A model generated the notes under the pieces. The model was not told the DNA's origin and made no database searches. It worked only from the letters and a program-made list of their open reading frames with translations. Below, piece after piece: positions 30,128 through 39,628 of a DNA stretch of 64,000 bases. The DNA comes from Dokdonella sp. Lineage in GTDB: Bacteria > Pseudomonadota > Gammaproteobacteria > Xanthomonadales > Rhodanobacteraceae. The position numbers were made by a program, and so were the translations under genes. The stretch covers positions 1,364,001-1,428,000 of the forward strand of contig NZ_JAHCAS010000001.1 of the NCBI RefSeq assembly GCF_019634775.1, in the 5' to 3' direction. The first letter of the stretch is position 1. Each line of letters begins with the position of its first letter.

Positions 30128-30688
30128 ATGACCCAGACCCTGACTTGCACCGAGTGTGGCAGCGGCACCTTGCACCCCGCGACCTGGGAAGGCGACTTCC
30201 GCCATGGCGACGTGATGCTTCACGTGGCCGACTTGGAGTGTTACCGCTGCGATGCGTGTGGAGCCGATCCGGTCTTCACCGATCAGATCCGGCGCAACCA
30301 GTTGAAAATCGCGGACACCAAGCGCGCCCATGATGGATTGCTGACGGGCGCACAGATCCGTGGCGTGCGCGAACGTCTTGGGTTGACCCAGTCGCAGGCA
30401 TCGGAAGTCTTTGGCGGCGGAGCAAACGCATTCTCCAAGTACGAGCGTGGCGACGTGATGCAGAGTGTCGCGATGGATCGGCTGCTTAAGGTTGCCGATT
30501 TCGTTCCCGGAGTGATGGACTTCCTGCGAATCGAGGCCGGGATCGCTAACGGGGGCTGGGTCGCTGGCGCCGGGTACGTGCAGGGCGGGTCAATTGGGAT
30601 TTCTCAGGTACAACTGCAATCCGCCCAGCTGAGTGGCCAGGGCGTATGCGTTCGTTTTGATGACTACCGGGAGCGTCGCTGCGCATGA
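30128..30688 (+). CDS. mqsA: MqsA-family antitoxin with C-terminal chaperone-addiction-like tail
   Basis: 186 residues. An N-terminal zinc domain (Cys7, Cys10, Cys41, Cys44) that neutralises MqsR is followed by an XRE-type helix-turn-helix (about 72-125; LTQSQASEVFGGGANAFSKYERG) that binds the operator and represses. E. coli MqsA has 131 residues; here about 48 more follow (GGWVAGAGYVQGGS..., ending DDYRERRCA). In known toxin-antitoxin-chaperone systems such a tail (ChAD) makes the antitoxin unstable unless the SecB-like chaperone is present. The SecB-like gene starts in its stop codon (ATGA). Confidence 0.9.
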   Translation: MTQTLTCTECGSGTLHPATWEGDFRHGDVMLHVADLECYRCDACGADPVFTDQIRRNQLKIADTKRAHDGLLTGAQIRGVRERLGLTQSQASEVFGGGANAFSKYERGDVMQSVAMDRLLKVADFVPGVMDFLRIEAGIANGGWVAGAGYVQGGSIGISQVQLQSAQLSGQGVCVRFDDYRERRCA

Positions 30689-31152
30689 CTCCTGAAATCA
30701 AGGACCAGATTCGACAGGCCTCGGAGAATCTTAAGATTCAGGACATCGTCCTGTTCGAATGCCGCCTTGAACGGCCTGAGCGTGACCCGGCCAAGCTTGC
30801 TGCCACGGTCACGCAAGAGCACAAGCGCCAGGTGCGTTACTTCTCCGGAAGACCCGAGTCGGGAGGCGAGGAAGCCGCGATCCTGCAGGTGTTGGTGTCC
30901 CTTGGGACGCGATTGGTGCCCCCATCCAGTGAGGGCGAGGAGGAAACCGAACCCTTTTTCCTGATCGAGGCGGACTTCTTGGTCGTTTATGAGATGAAGG
31001 CAGACATCGACCAGGAATGCATCAAGGCGTTTGCCGACAACAATGCAGTGCACAACGTGTGGCCGTTCTGGCGGCAACATGTCTTCGACATGGTGTCCCG
31101 CGCCAGGCTGCCTCACCTTGAGATCCCCCTCTATTCGGGATTCAAGATGTGA
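30685..31152 (+). CDS. SecB-like chaperone of a toxin-antitoxin-chaperone (TAC) system
   Basis: 155 residues, the size of SecB. It has an N-terminal IQDIVLFECRLERP strand region, a FLIEADFLVVYEM core strand and a C-terminal ARLPHLEIPLYSGF that matches the LPP...P end of SecB. Solitary SecB-like proteins beside toxin-antitoxin pairs protect and fold the antitoxin. Overlaps mqsA by four bases, and its stop (TGA at 31150) overlaps the GTG start of res. Adjacent genes decide the function; general secretion is unlikely. Confidence 0.82.
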   Translation: MTPEIKDQIRQASENLKIQDIVLFECRLERPERDPAKLAATVTQEHKRQVRYFSGRPESGGEEAAILQVLVSLGTRLVPPSSEGEEETEPFFLIEADFLVVYEMKADIDQECIKAFADNNAVHNVWPFWRQHVFDMVSRARLPHLEIPLYSGFKM

Positions 31153-33941
31153 CGGCGCGCAAATCGCTGATCATCAATTCGCCGTATGAACCACCTGCCC
31201 GCCACTGGCAGCAGGGTGTCGGCACCACGCTCACGCTGGTCGAAGGCCGCCGTCCCGCGGCCTATGAAGTCTTCGACACCCGCAACAACACCAAGCGGGT
31301 GGAAGAGCTCAAGCTCGTCAACCGCATCCGCGAACGCGTGCAAGCCTGGCGCGAGGCGGACTATCCGGGCGTCACCCAGGTCACCCGCGGACTGCTGGAG
31401 CACTGGCAGGACCGTGGCGCGCGCACGCTGCCCTTCTATTACTGCCAGATCGAAGCCATCGAGACGCTGATTTGGTGGGTAGAGGCGACTGCAGAGTTCA
31501 AGCAGGGCATCTTCCTTGAAGGCGATGGCGGCCCGTGGGAGCGCATCTGCAACAAGATGGCCACCGGCAGCGGCAAGACCACGGTGATGGCGATGATCAT
31601 CACCTGGCAGGTGCTCAACGCGCTCGCCTATCCCAAGCGCAACAAGGATTTTTCCAAGGCGGTCTTCATCGTTGCGCCGGGCTTGACCGTGCGCGAGCGC
31701 CTGCAGGTGCTGCTGCCGGGCCATCCGGCCAATGTGTATGACGAGTTTGGCCTGTGCCCATCCGAGGCACTGCGGCAAAAGCTCAATCAGGCGCAGGTGC
31801 TGATCGAGAACTGGCACACCCTGATGCCGCTGAAGCAGGCGGATCGCTCGGTGGTGAAAAAGGGCGCGGAAAGCGACGAGGCATTCACCCGACGGGTGCT
31901 CGGCAAGCTGGCGTCCTGCAAGGACATCATCGTCATCAATGACGAGGCCCATCACGCCTACCGCAAACCGGCCGACATCAAGATCAGCAAGAAGCAAGCC
32001 GAAGAGCGCGGCATCGATCTGGATGAGGCGACGCGCTGGATCGAGGGACTGGACCGGCTGCACAAGACCCGCCGCATCATTCGCTGCTTCGACTTGTCGG
32101 CCACGCCGTTCGCGCCCACCGGCAAGACCAATACCGACGAGGGGCTGTTCGGCTGGATCGTGTCCGATTTCGGATTGAACGATGCCATCGAGGGTGGCCT
32201 GGTCAAGACGCCGCGCGTGGTGGTACGCGACAGCGCCCTGCCCAACCGCGAGCTGCGCTCGAAGCTCTACCACCTCTACCGCGAAAAGGAGGTTTCAGAC
32301 GACCTCAACCGCAAGGGCGCAAAGCCCGAGGACGCGCTGCCGCAGCTGGTCCAGGATGCGTACACCTTGCTGGGCGCGGACTGGCGTGAAGCCGCCAGTC
32401 AGTGGGCGCAGGCCGGCCACACTTCGCCGCCGGTGATGCTCACCGTCTGCAATCGCACCGAGACGGCGGCCCGCATCGAACGCTATTTCACCAGCGGTGA
32501 TGCCTTCTGGCCCGAGCTGCACGCGCCGGAACGGACACTGCGCGTGGACTCTCGCGTGCTGGAAAAGGCGGAGATTGGCGAAACCGCCGCCGCCGACAAG
32601 GATTACGAGGAGCGGCTCCGTGCCATCGTCGAGTCGGCGGGGTTGCCGCCCGACCGTGAAGCTGACCTGCTGGCGCGAAAGAAAGAGGAAATCCTTCGCG
32701 AGATCGTGGACAACGTCGGCAAGCGCGGTACCGCCGGGCAGAGCCTGCAGAACGTGATTTCCGTGGCCATGCTGTCCGAAGGCTGGGACGCCAAGAACGT
32801 CACCCACATCATGGGATTGCGCGCCTTCACCAGTCAGCTGCTGTGCGAGCAGGTGATCGGCCGCGGCCTGCGCCGGGTCAGCTACGAAACCGACGAAAAC
32901 GGCCTGTTCATTCCCGAGTACGTCAACGTGTTCGGCGTGCCGCTGTCGATCTTCCAGGACGCGGATGACGGCGGTGAGCCGCCGCCGCCGCCAAAACCCA
33001 GCGTCCAGGTTGAAGCCTTGCCGGAGCGCAACAGCCTGGAAATCCGCTGGCCCAACGTGCTGCGCGTGGATCCGGTGGTCAAGCCGGTGCTGGCGGTGCG
33101 CTGGGACGAGGTGACGCCGCTGGAACTCAAGCCGGAAGAAACTCCGATCTCGGCCGACATCGCGCCAGCCCTGGGCGGTGCCACGGATTGGAGCAGGATC
33201 CACGTCATCGACCTGGAGCTGCTGCCGGAGCATTTTCGCCTGCAGCGACTGATCTTCCTTGCGGCGCGCAAGGCCCACGACCGGATGCAGCACGGTTTCA
33301 GCGGCGGCCGCGAGTATCTGGTCCACCAGTTGATTCGCCTGGTCGAGCAGTTCATCGACTCCGAGCGGCTGGTGATACCGAGCCTGTTCCACCAGGAGCC
33401 GACGCGCAAGCGGATCCTGCTGACGCTCAACGTCGATCGCATCGTCGAGCACCTCCTGCGCCATGTGTACGAGCACAACACCGAGAAGGTGGAGCTGATC
33501 TTCGATGAGGACATGCCGATCGGATCAACCCGCTACATGCGCACCTGGTACACGACCAAGCCCAACGTACTAACGCAGAAGTCGCAGATCAGTCGTGTGG
33601 TGGGCGACAGCACCTGGGAGGGCTATGCCGCCAACGTGTTCGAGACCTCCGCGCTGGTAACGAGTTATGTCAAGAACGACCATCTCGGGTTCCAGATTCA
33701 CTATCTGTGGAACGGCTCGAGGCGACGCTACCTGCCCGATTTCATCATCCGGCTGGCCAGCGGCACGACGCTGGTGCTGGAGATCAAGGGCGTGGACGAT
33801 GAGCAGAACCGCGCCAAGCGGGCGGCGCTTGCGGCCTGGGTGGATGGGGTGAACCAGAAGGGCGGGTTCGGCGTGTGGGCGCAGGCGGTGGCCTACAGCC
33901 CCAGCGAGATTCCCGACCTGCTGGCGGAGGCTGCGAAGTAA
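31149..33941 (+). CDS. Type III restriction enzyme subunit (Res)
   Basis: 930 residues with a GTG start that overlaps the SecB-like stop (GTGA). Superfamily 2 helicase-translocase: Walker A MATGSGKTT (about 137), DEAH in VINDEAHHAYR (about 265), SATPF (about 318) and motif VI EQVIGRGLRR (about 570). A C-terminal PD-(D/E)XK nuclease is seen as PDFIIRL...LVLEIKG (about 865-885). It cuts DNA after head-to-head encounter of Mod-Res complexes at unmethylated sites. Its expression depends on read-through from the TAC genes or on its own promoter within them, which I do not see. Confidence 0.93.
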   Translation: MTARKSLIINSPYEPPARHWQQGVGTTLTLVEGRRPAAYEVFDTRNNTKRVEELKLVNRIRERVQAWREADYPGVTQVTRGLLEHWQDRGARTLPFYYCQIEAIETLIWWVEATAEFKQGIFLEGDGGPWERICNKMATGSGKTTVMAMIITWQVLNALAYPKRNKDFSKAVFIVAPGLTVRERLQVLLPGHPANVYDEFGLCPSEALRQKLNQAQVLIENWHTLMPLKQADRSVVKKGAESDEAFTRRVLGKLASCKDIIVINDEAHHAYRKPADIKISKKQAEERGIDLDEATRWIEGLDRLHKTRRIIRCFDLSATPFAPTGKTNTDEGLFGWIVSDFGLNDAIEGGLVKTPRVVVRDSALPNRELRSKLYHLYREKEVSDDLNRKGAKPEDALPQLVQDAYTLLGADWREAASQWAQAGHTSPPVMLTVCNRTETAARIERYFTSGDAFWPELHAPERTLRVDSRVLEKAEIGETAAADKDYEERLRAIVESAGLPPDREADLLARKKEEILREIVDNVGKRGTAGQSLQNVISVAMLSEGWDAKNVTHIMGLRAFTSQLLCEQVIGRGLRRVSYETDENGLFIPEYVNVFGVPLSIFQDADDGGEPPPPPKPSVQVEALPERNSLEIRWPNVLRVDPVVKPVLAVRWDEVTPLELKPEETPISADIAPALGGATDWSRIHVIDLELLPEHFRLQRLIFLAARKAHDRMQHGFSGGREYLVHQLIRLVEQFIDSERLVIPSLFHQEPTRKRILLTLNVDRIVEHLLRHVYEHNTEKVELIFDEDMPIGSTRYMRTWYTTKPNVLTQKSQISRVVGDSTWEGYAANVFETSALVTSYVKNDHLGFQIHYLWNGSRRRYLPDFIIRLASGTTLVLEIKGVDDEQNRAKRAALAAWVDGVNQKGGFGVWAQAVAYSPSEIPDLLAEAAK

Positions 33942-33993
33942 AGCCTTCATGAGGCGGTGAGACCGCTCCGACCCGGGTGGATATTGAGGGCAC

Positions 33994-34023
33994 AAAAAAA
34001 CCCGCGACAAGGGCGGGCTTTTG
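33994..34023 (+). terminator. Rho-independent terminator after res
   Basis: CCCGC (34001-34005) pairs with GCGGG (34013-34017) around GACAAGG, followed by CTTTT; a run of seven A on the other side suggests it may work in both directions. It ends the RM/TAC operon. Confidence 0.7.
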
Positions 34024-34095
34024 ATACGTAAGATACTGAAACCAAAGCGAATTCTGGTGGCTACGGGATTATGAGAGCGTGGCATCTGAGTGTCC

Positions 34096-34218
34096 TAGGA
34101 CGACTACAAAGGCACATGAAATAACCTTATTTCACCGATATCAGGGGCTTGCGCTGCATCCATTTCGGTCGACAGAAGTCAATCAATAGGACATAAAGAC
34201 TACAAACCTTGGCACATG
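34096..34218. repeat. Two diverged direct repeats TAGGAC-GACTACAAA-GGCACATG
   Basis: Copy 1 at 34096-34118 has the three blocks TAGGAC, GACTACAAA and GGCACATG joined directly; copy 2 at 34187-34218 has the same blocks with 5-base and 4-base insertions between them. They sit just upstream of the giant recombinase gene. Possible arm-type binding or attachment sites. Confidence 0.45.
34117..34134. promoter_or_regulatory. Inverted repeat TGAAATAACCTTATTTCA
   Basis: Perfect 8-base arms around CC, touching the end of repeat copy 1 and 127 bases upstream of the recombinase start. Could be an operator or a recombination core. Confidence 0.45.
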
Positions 34219-34261
34219 CCTTGATAGCATCTTGACCCAAGCACTCTTGCAGGGTGGGGAG

Positions 34262-37200
34262 ATGAATCTGGCACGCGACACGGATCGTGACGCGCTCGCG
34301 AGCGAGCTGATCGCCATCTTTCCTGCCCCTGGCCACATCGAGCGAGTGTGGCTCTACACCGAGCTCCAGGCGATCCTCAAGGCGGCGCCCTGGGTCCGTC
34401 CGCATGTCGGCGGTGACGCGATTGATCACGTTCTGGAGGAGCTTCGCCTTCAGGCCGATCGGCTGACGCCTTCAAGAGAGAAGGGCGCTTCGATCACGTT
34501 GCTAGTCGGCAAGTTTGGGAATGCAGGGGCGATCATCGGTCACGGGACGGCATCTGCGGCACTGCGCCGGTTGGCGGGACTGGTCTGGATTGCGTTGCGT
34601 CGTTGGTGGTCGGCGGGACACCTTCCGTGCACGGTATCCGACGAATTGACGTCTGCCGTTCGGGCAGCCATTCGAGACTTCCGATCAAAGGCATTTTGGG
34701 TGCTTGATCCGGTGCTGGCCGAGTTGAAGTCGGTGGAAGACATGCAGGGCGCGATTCGCGCCATGTCTCGACTCGAATCCAGTCCTCACCAATCCCTGCG
34801 CCATGCATGGAACAACGGGCTGCGCCAGATCCTTACCGACGAGCGATTCGATCGTGGGGTCTCGGAGCGCCCGATTGCGAAACGGACATCCGCGCCCGCA
34901 CCGCCACGACCAAGTGACCGCGTCCACTCGTTGGCTCGTCCCATTGATCGCGGCGACATCCATACCTCGCGCCCAGCAGTCTTTCCTCTTCGCCGGCGGT
35001 TGCCGGCCGAGGACGCGACCCCCGGCGAGCCTTGCGAGGAGCTTGGTGTCACGACTGACCTGGTCATCGTGCCAGGGTATGGAACCGGGGCCGTTTCACG
35101 CAAAAGGGCGGAGTACGAAGCGCGGCAGGCGATCTGGAGTGACAACTTGTTGCTGCTGCCCAGCCATGTCGAGGCGTTGCCATCGGATGTCTTCGGTGCC
35201 GCCCTTCGAGCCTTGGTTGCCGCCCTTGAGCGAGACAATCCCCTCGCTCCTGGGCACCTTGTATGTCTACTCAAGGGACTGACCGGGCGTACAACGGCGG
35301 GTATTCGATGGCTTTGCGCTGGCCGACCTGACCTGGGAGGCGCGGGGATCGACCTTGATCGCGGCGTGATTGAGTTTCCTGCGTTCTGGAAGGTTGGGGC
35401 ATCGACTCTTGCTCGCGAGGGTGCAGAGGGTTCCGAGGACGCGCTGGGGTACTTCAGCGCGCGAACAGTAGTCTGCGCGGAAAGGCTGGAGCCGGTTGAG
35501 AACCGCATCTGCTTGCCCATGCCTGCACCTATACAAGCTGTGCTGATACGGCATCGCAAGGTCCTGGGGCAACTGGCGCAGCTTGATGAGCTTGAGCTGG
35601 ATCGCCTCGCCGCGGAAGCCGATGACCAGCTTGCGGCCTCGCTCGGCGTTCCGCTGACGGCCGCCAGTCTGCGGCGAAGCCTCGGACCGCAGGTCATGGA
35701 GGTGACGGGTGATCTTGCCCTCGCTCAACTTGTCTGTGGAGATTCCTTCGGCCGTCCGCTCGCGCTCCAGCACTATTACGCGCCACGCCGCTCCGATCTC
35801 GCCGATGCCTATGATCGGGTGGTCTCAGTACACCTCCAAGAGCACGTCCGTGCGCGCCGTCAGCGGCTGGGGGGTCGGGTTGGTTCGGAACTGTTGCTCA
35901 CCCCGGAGGCAGCGCGCGAGCTTGCCCAATCCAGCAAGAAGCGGACTGCTGATGGCCTCTCAGAAGTGGTGGGCAGGCATCGTCACATGGTGGATCACTT
36001 GGCGCGGATGTTCTTCGTGACCACCGGACATCGCCCATCGGAGGCGATATTTGAACTGACCTTGCACGACTTGGACCTACAAACTGGTGCGGCGCTCTTT
36101 CGTGACAAGAAGATCGATGTCGCCCACGATCCGAGGCTTGCAGCCCTGCCGAAAGTGGTTTGCCAACAGCTGGAGGCATACCTTCGCCACCTCTCCGCTC
36201 TGTCCAATGAGAACGACGAATGCAGGGGGATGGTGGATGCGGTGCGCATTGGCGCAGCTCCGCTCCTGTTCGATCTCGACGAAGCAACCAAGCCGCAGCC
36301 GATGGCGTTGGCCACGCTCAAGGTGCGATCGCCCCCGGAATGGAATCAGCTTCCATGGAACTGGGGCCGAACCTATCTACGCACCTGTGGCATAGAGGCT
36401 GGCGCACCAGCCTTCCTCATGTCGTGTCAGCTCGGACATCTGGATGCGGTGGGTTACCCATACTCAAGCCAGTCACCAACCACTCCCGCCGAAGTCATCT
36501 GTGAGACCCGACCCTGGCTTGATCAGATCGCGCGAATCCAAGGCTGGCGCGTCATCCCGTTCGGGTCTAGCAAGCGTCAAGCGGCCGACCAGCTCCCGCA
36601 TCCAGCGCTACGCGACTGGACGATGCAGCTCACGCAGATGGAGAAATCAGCGCTGGATGCCCATCGCCAGTGGGAACTTGCGCTTCGGCGCCACGCACGG
36701 CAGGCGCGTGACCGTGCGCTCCAGCAGGTGCTTGAACATCCAGACCTCGTCAGGGCGGGGGTTACGTCGTCATTCAACTCCGAATCTGCCTTACAGGCCG
36801 AACCACTCGACGGTGTGGCTACCCATCGCATTCATGCCGAGCTCGTCGACGCCGTGGGCGACGATGCGCCGGCTGCAATTGCCGTCACCCGGGCGTTGCG
36901 CAGGGTGCTTGCCACCGTTAGCCGAAAGACAGGGCAGGCCTACCCTGCCATTCCGCTCCCGATCGCCATTCGGCGCCCGCTCGACAATCCCTTCCTTCCC
37001 GGAGCCTGCCTGGCGATGCAACAGATGCATGCGCTGCGTGGGCATGTCGCGGCCAGGTCCTCCGAGAAGAAGCCAGAGCGACCATTCCTGATGCAGTTGG
37101 CACGAACCGCCGAGGCGCTTGCCTTGTTTGGGTTTGTTGAAGATGCGGACCGCTTGGTGGCCATCCTTGGGGCGCGTGCCAATGCCGTGCCTTCAAGCCG

Positions 37201-39628
37201 CCTAGTGGATTGCCTGTTGGTGCCCCTTGGGGACGGCCAAGTGGTGATCTTGAGGGGCAATGCTGCACTCGCGCTGGCCAACCTTGCACGGTGTTATCCA
37301 TCCGACCCCATGCCGCCGCGTGACGAACTCGGCAGGGCGCTGCACAAGATCCTTCCGTCGTGGGTAACCAGTGCTACTGATTCGGACAAGACCATCCTGA
37401 CCAGGCTCTGCAGCACCGCCGCCATTGCCAATCGCTTTGAGCTCTCTCCCGCAGCTCGCTTTGCCGTGGACAGGACCTTCGGTTCAACCCATGCCTCGCT
37501 GGCCGAGCAACTAGCCTATATCGACAGCGATCCAGTCGGGCCAGAGCGTGCCCCGTCGGATGCGGAACAAGAGGAAGCAGGCCAGCCAGAGAGGACGTTA
37601 AACCACGGCCTCCGCCCGGATGGCTCTGAAACACCGAGGTTCCAGTATCGGCGCCTGTGCCGCGCGATTCCGTCTCCCTATCAGGACACGCATCTGCCGC
37701 TGACTCGACGACGGATCCGCGCGACGGAACGCAACACGGCCTCGGCGCGCGTGGCCATCATGGAGGAATTGGATTGCCAACTTAGACAAGACCGGCTCTT
37801 CCCGATCGTGCGCATGCTGGGCAGTTGGATTCGTGCCGAGGCACAGCGTTCAGGCGGCACCGCCAAGCCGCTCGCCTATCGCACGATCGAAACCTACTTG
37901 ACCCGGATCGGCGGCGCGCTGGTGGAAATGCTTGGCGATCCCAGCGTGGCGACTTGGACCGAAGAGCGGCTGGAGGATGCATACCTGTATGCACTCGATG
38001 CTTCGAAGAAGGCGCGTCACAAGGTGGCCGCGGCGTTGTTGTCATTCCATCGCCATTGCAGCCGACACTGGGACTTGCCTGACATGGATCTGTCGATCCT
38101 CTACTCGGAACTGGGGCCGCGCCGACAAAGCTCAGATGCGCACCTGATACTCCCTGTTGAGCTCAACCGTGCCCTGGAGGCGATACGGCGTCGCGCGTGG
38201 GAATCGGCGAACGAAGAACCTGCGCAAGTCAGGATGGCGCGTAGTGCGGATTGGGTTTCCTACTTCCTCGCATGGGGTGGAGCACGCCTGTCTGAGTCGC
38301 TTGGCTTGCAGGCGCGCGACGTTGGGATGCGACCCGGAGGACTCGCATGGACAACGATTCGTCCCAACCGGATGCGTCCGCTGAAAACTCGGGCTGCCAC
38401 GCGAGCCCTGGAGTTTGAGGTGTGTGCGTTGGAAGTCGCGCATCGAGAGCGAGTGCTACAACGCGTCAACGATGTACGGCTTGGCGCGGGCGCGCGGAGA
38501 CCCGGTTCGACGTACTTGCTTCACGACGGCAATGCACGTGGAATCGACGAGGGCGTGTCGGCGGACGCCGTGGCCCAATGGATCAGACGTGCGCTTGCCG
38601 AGGCCACGGGGCGGCGATCCGAACGCCTCCATCGCCTCAGACATCTTGCTGCGTCACAGCGGATCCTGAAGGTGATGCTCGACCATCGAGATCAAGAAGC
38701 AATGGGTCTGGAGCCTGCCCAGGCCGTATGCGGCAGGGTGTTGATGCCGAGGGACCTTCATGGGGTGAGCATCGCCATGGGCCACGCACATTGGCGGACC
38801 ACGCTGCAGTGGTATATGCACTTGCCCGCCCTTCTGCAATCCAGGGCCGCATCTTCAATGCGTGACACCTATTTTTCCAGACAGTTCGTTGCGGGCACCC
38901 TGGGTATCACCGCGGCGGGTGTAGATTTCGTGCTCCGGGAGCGCCATGCCGACAAGGTCTCGGCATGGTTCAGCCATTTTGGTTTGAACCCGCGAAACGT
39001 ACCTGAAGCCACGCGTGCCACGGAGTCTCCCAGCGATCAACACGATTTGGATCACTGGACATCGGAGCGGATTGGCCGCTTGGTCAAACTTGCAGCGTCC
39101 ATGAGGAATCTGGAGGCGGCAGCAAGGCTCGTAGGTGCTCCGCTTTTTGATCTTGAGCTCATTGTGGAGTGCGCAGAACGCTGGGAAGCAAAGCTCGGGA
39201 TGCGACTGCTTCCCAAATCCTACGGTGGCAAAAATCGTCGATGCCCACCACGGGCGATACGCAACGTCGAAGGCGATGGGATTCTCGAGGGGCTATGGAA
39301 AGAGGTGGATGAAGCGAGGGATGAAGCACCATACCGTTCAGTTGTTGACGCGTTCTTTGTCTGGGCCCACCCGGGCAGTGACCACGCCATCAGTCTGCCC
39401 GCGGGGACGGCTCACGAATTGGAGGAATGGTTGATGCGATCAGGAATAAACGCCGACCAAATCGAGACGACGCCGGGGCCTGGTGGCCTTCTCAGGATCC
39501 AGGTACTGCGCCGGACACGGGGAGGGACCAAAAATGTCTTTCACGACATGGGACTTCGCTTGGTTCTAGCGGCAACCGGCATGGCACTGGAGTTGCGTGG
39601 CAGAGCGAAGCAGGGCTATCCGTCATGA
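34262..39628 (+). CDS. Giant protein with two tandem tyrosine-recombinase domains
   Basis: 1788 residues from the ATG at 34262 (MNLARDTDRDALASELI) with AGGGTGGGGAG just before; an in-frame TTG at 34232 is less likely. The C-terminal half (about 1160-1530) has a full tyrosine-recombinase set: Arg1342 in GARLSESL, a Lys in MRPLKTR, HRLRH (His1457, Arg1460), His1508 in MGHAHW and Tyr1518 in QWYMH. The first half (about 540-760) repeats the pattern as GHRPSEAI (Arg591), TYLRT and LGHLDAVGYPY, but lacks the HxLR histidine. Unlike ordinary 300-400-residue integrases. It lies alone between the RM/TAC operon and IS, so it could mobilise the island or be a defence protein. Confidence 0.78.
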   Translation: MNLARDTDRDALASELIAIFPAPGHIERVWLYTELQAILKAAPWVRPHVGGDAIDHVLEELRLQADRLTPSREKGASITLLVGKFGNAGAIIGHGTASAALRRLAGLVWIALRRWWSAGHLPCTVSDELTSAVRAAIRDFRSKAFWVLDPVLAELKSVEDMQGAIRAMSRLESSPHQSLRHAWNNGLRQILTDERFDRGVSERPIAKRTSAPAPPRPSDRVHSLARPIDRGDIHTSRPAVFPLRRRLPAEDATPGEPCEELGVTTDLVIVPGYGTGAVSRKRAEYEARQAIWSDNLLLLPSHVEALPSDVFGAALRALVAALERDNPLAPGHLVCLLKGLTGRTTAGIRWLCAGRPDLGGAGIDLDRGVIEFPAFWKVGASTLAREGAEGSEDALGYFSARTVVCAERLEPVENRICLPMPAPIQAVLIRHRKVLGQLAQLDELELDRLAAEADDQLAASLGVPLTAASLRRSLGPQVMEVTGDLALAQLVCGDSFGRPLALQHYYAPRRSDLADAYDRVVSVHLQEHVRARRQRLGGRVGSELLLTPEAARELAQSSKKRTADGLSEVVGRHRHMVDHLARMFFVTTGHRPSEAIFELTLHDLDLQTGAALFRDKKIDVAHDPRLAALPKVVCQQLEAYLRHLSALSNENDECRGMVDAVRIGAAPLLFDLDEATKPQPMALATLKVRSPPEWNQLPWNWGRTYLRTCGIEAGAPAFLMSCQLGHLDAVGYPYSSQSPTTPAEVICETRPWLDQIARIQGWRVIPFGSSKRQAADQLPHPALRDWTMQLTQMEKSALDAHRQWELALRRHARQARDRALQQVLEHPDLVRAGVTSSFNSESALQAEPLDGVATHRIHAELVDAVGDDAPAAIAVTRALRRVLATVSRKTGQAYPAIPLPIAIRRPLDNPFLPGACLAMQQMHALRGHVAARSSEKKPERPFLMQLARTAEALALFGFVEDADRLVAILGARANAVPSSRLVDCLLVPLGDGQVVILRGNAALALANLARCYPSDPMPPRDELGRALHKILPSWVTSATDSDKTILTRLCSTAAIANRFELSPAARFAVDRTFGSTHASLAEQLAYIDSDPVGPERAPSDAEQEEAGQPERTLNHGLRPDGSETPRFQYRRLCRAIPSPYQDTHLPLTRRRIRATERNTASARVAIMEELDCQLRQDRLFPIVRMLGSWIRAEAQRSGGTAKPLAYRTIETYLTRIGGALVEMLGDPSVATWTEERLEDAYLYALDASKKARHKVAAALLSFHRHCSRHWDLPDMDLSILYSELGPRRQSSDAHLILPVELNRALEAIRRRAWESANEEPAQVRMARSADWVSYFLAWGGARLSESLGLQARDVGMRPGGLAWTTIRPNRMRPLKTRAATRALEFEVCALEVAHRERVLQRVNDVRLGAGARRPGSTYLLHDGNARGIDEGVSADAVAQWIRRALAEATGRRSERLHRLRHLAASQRILKVMLDHRDQEAMGLEPAQAVCGRVLMPRDLHGVSIAMGHAHWRTTLQWYMHLPALLQSRAASSMRDTYFSRQFVAGTLGITAAGVDFVLRERHADKVSAWFSHFGLNPRNVPEATRATESPSDQHDLDHWTSERIGRLVKLAASMRNLEAAARLVGAPLFDLELIVECAERWEAKLGMRLLPKSYGGKNRRCPPRAIRNVEGDGILEGLWKEVDEARDEAPYRSVVDAFFVWAHPGSDHAISLPAGTAHELEEWLMRSGINADQIETTPGPGGLLRIQVLRRTRGGTKNVFHDMGLRLVLAATGMALELRGRAKQGYPS

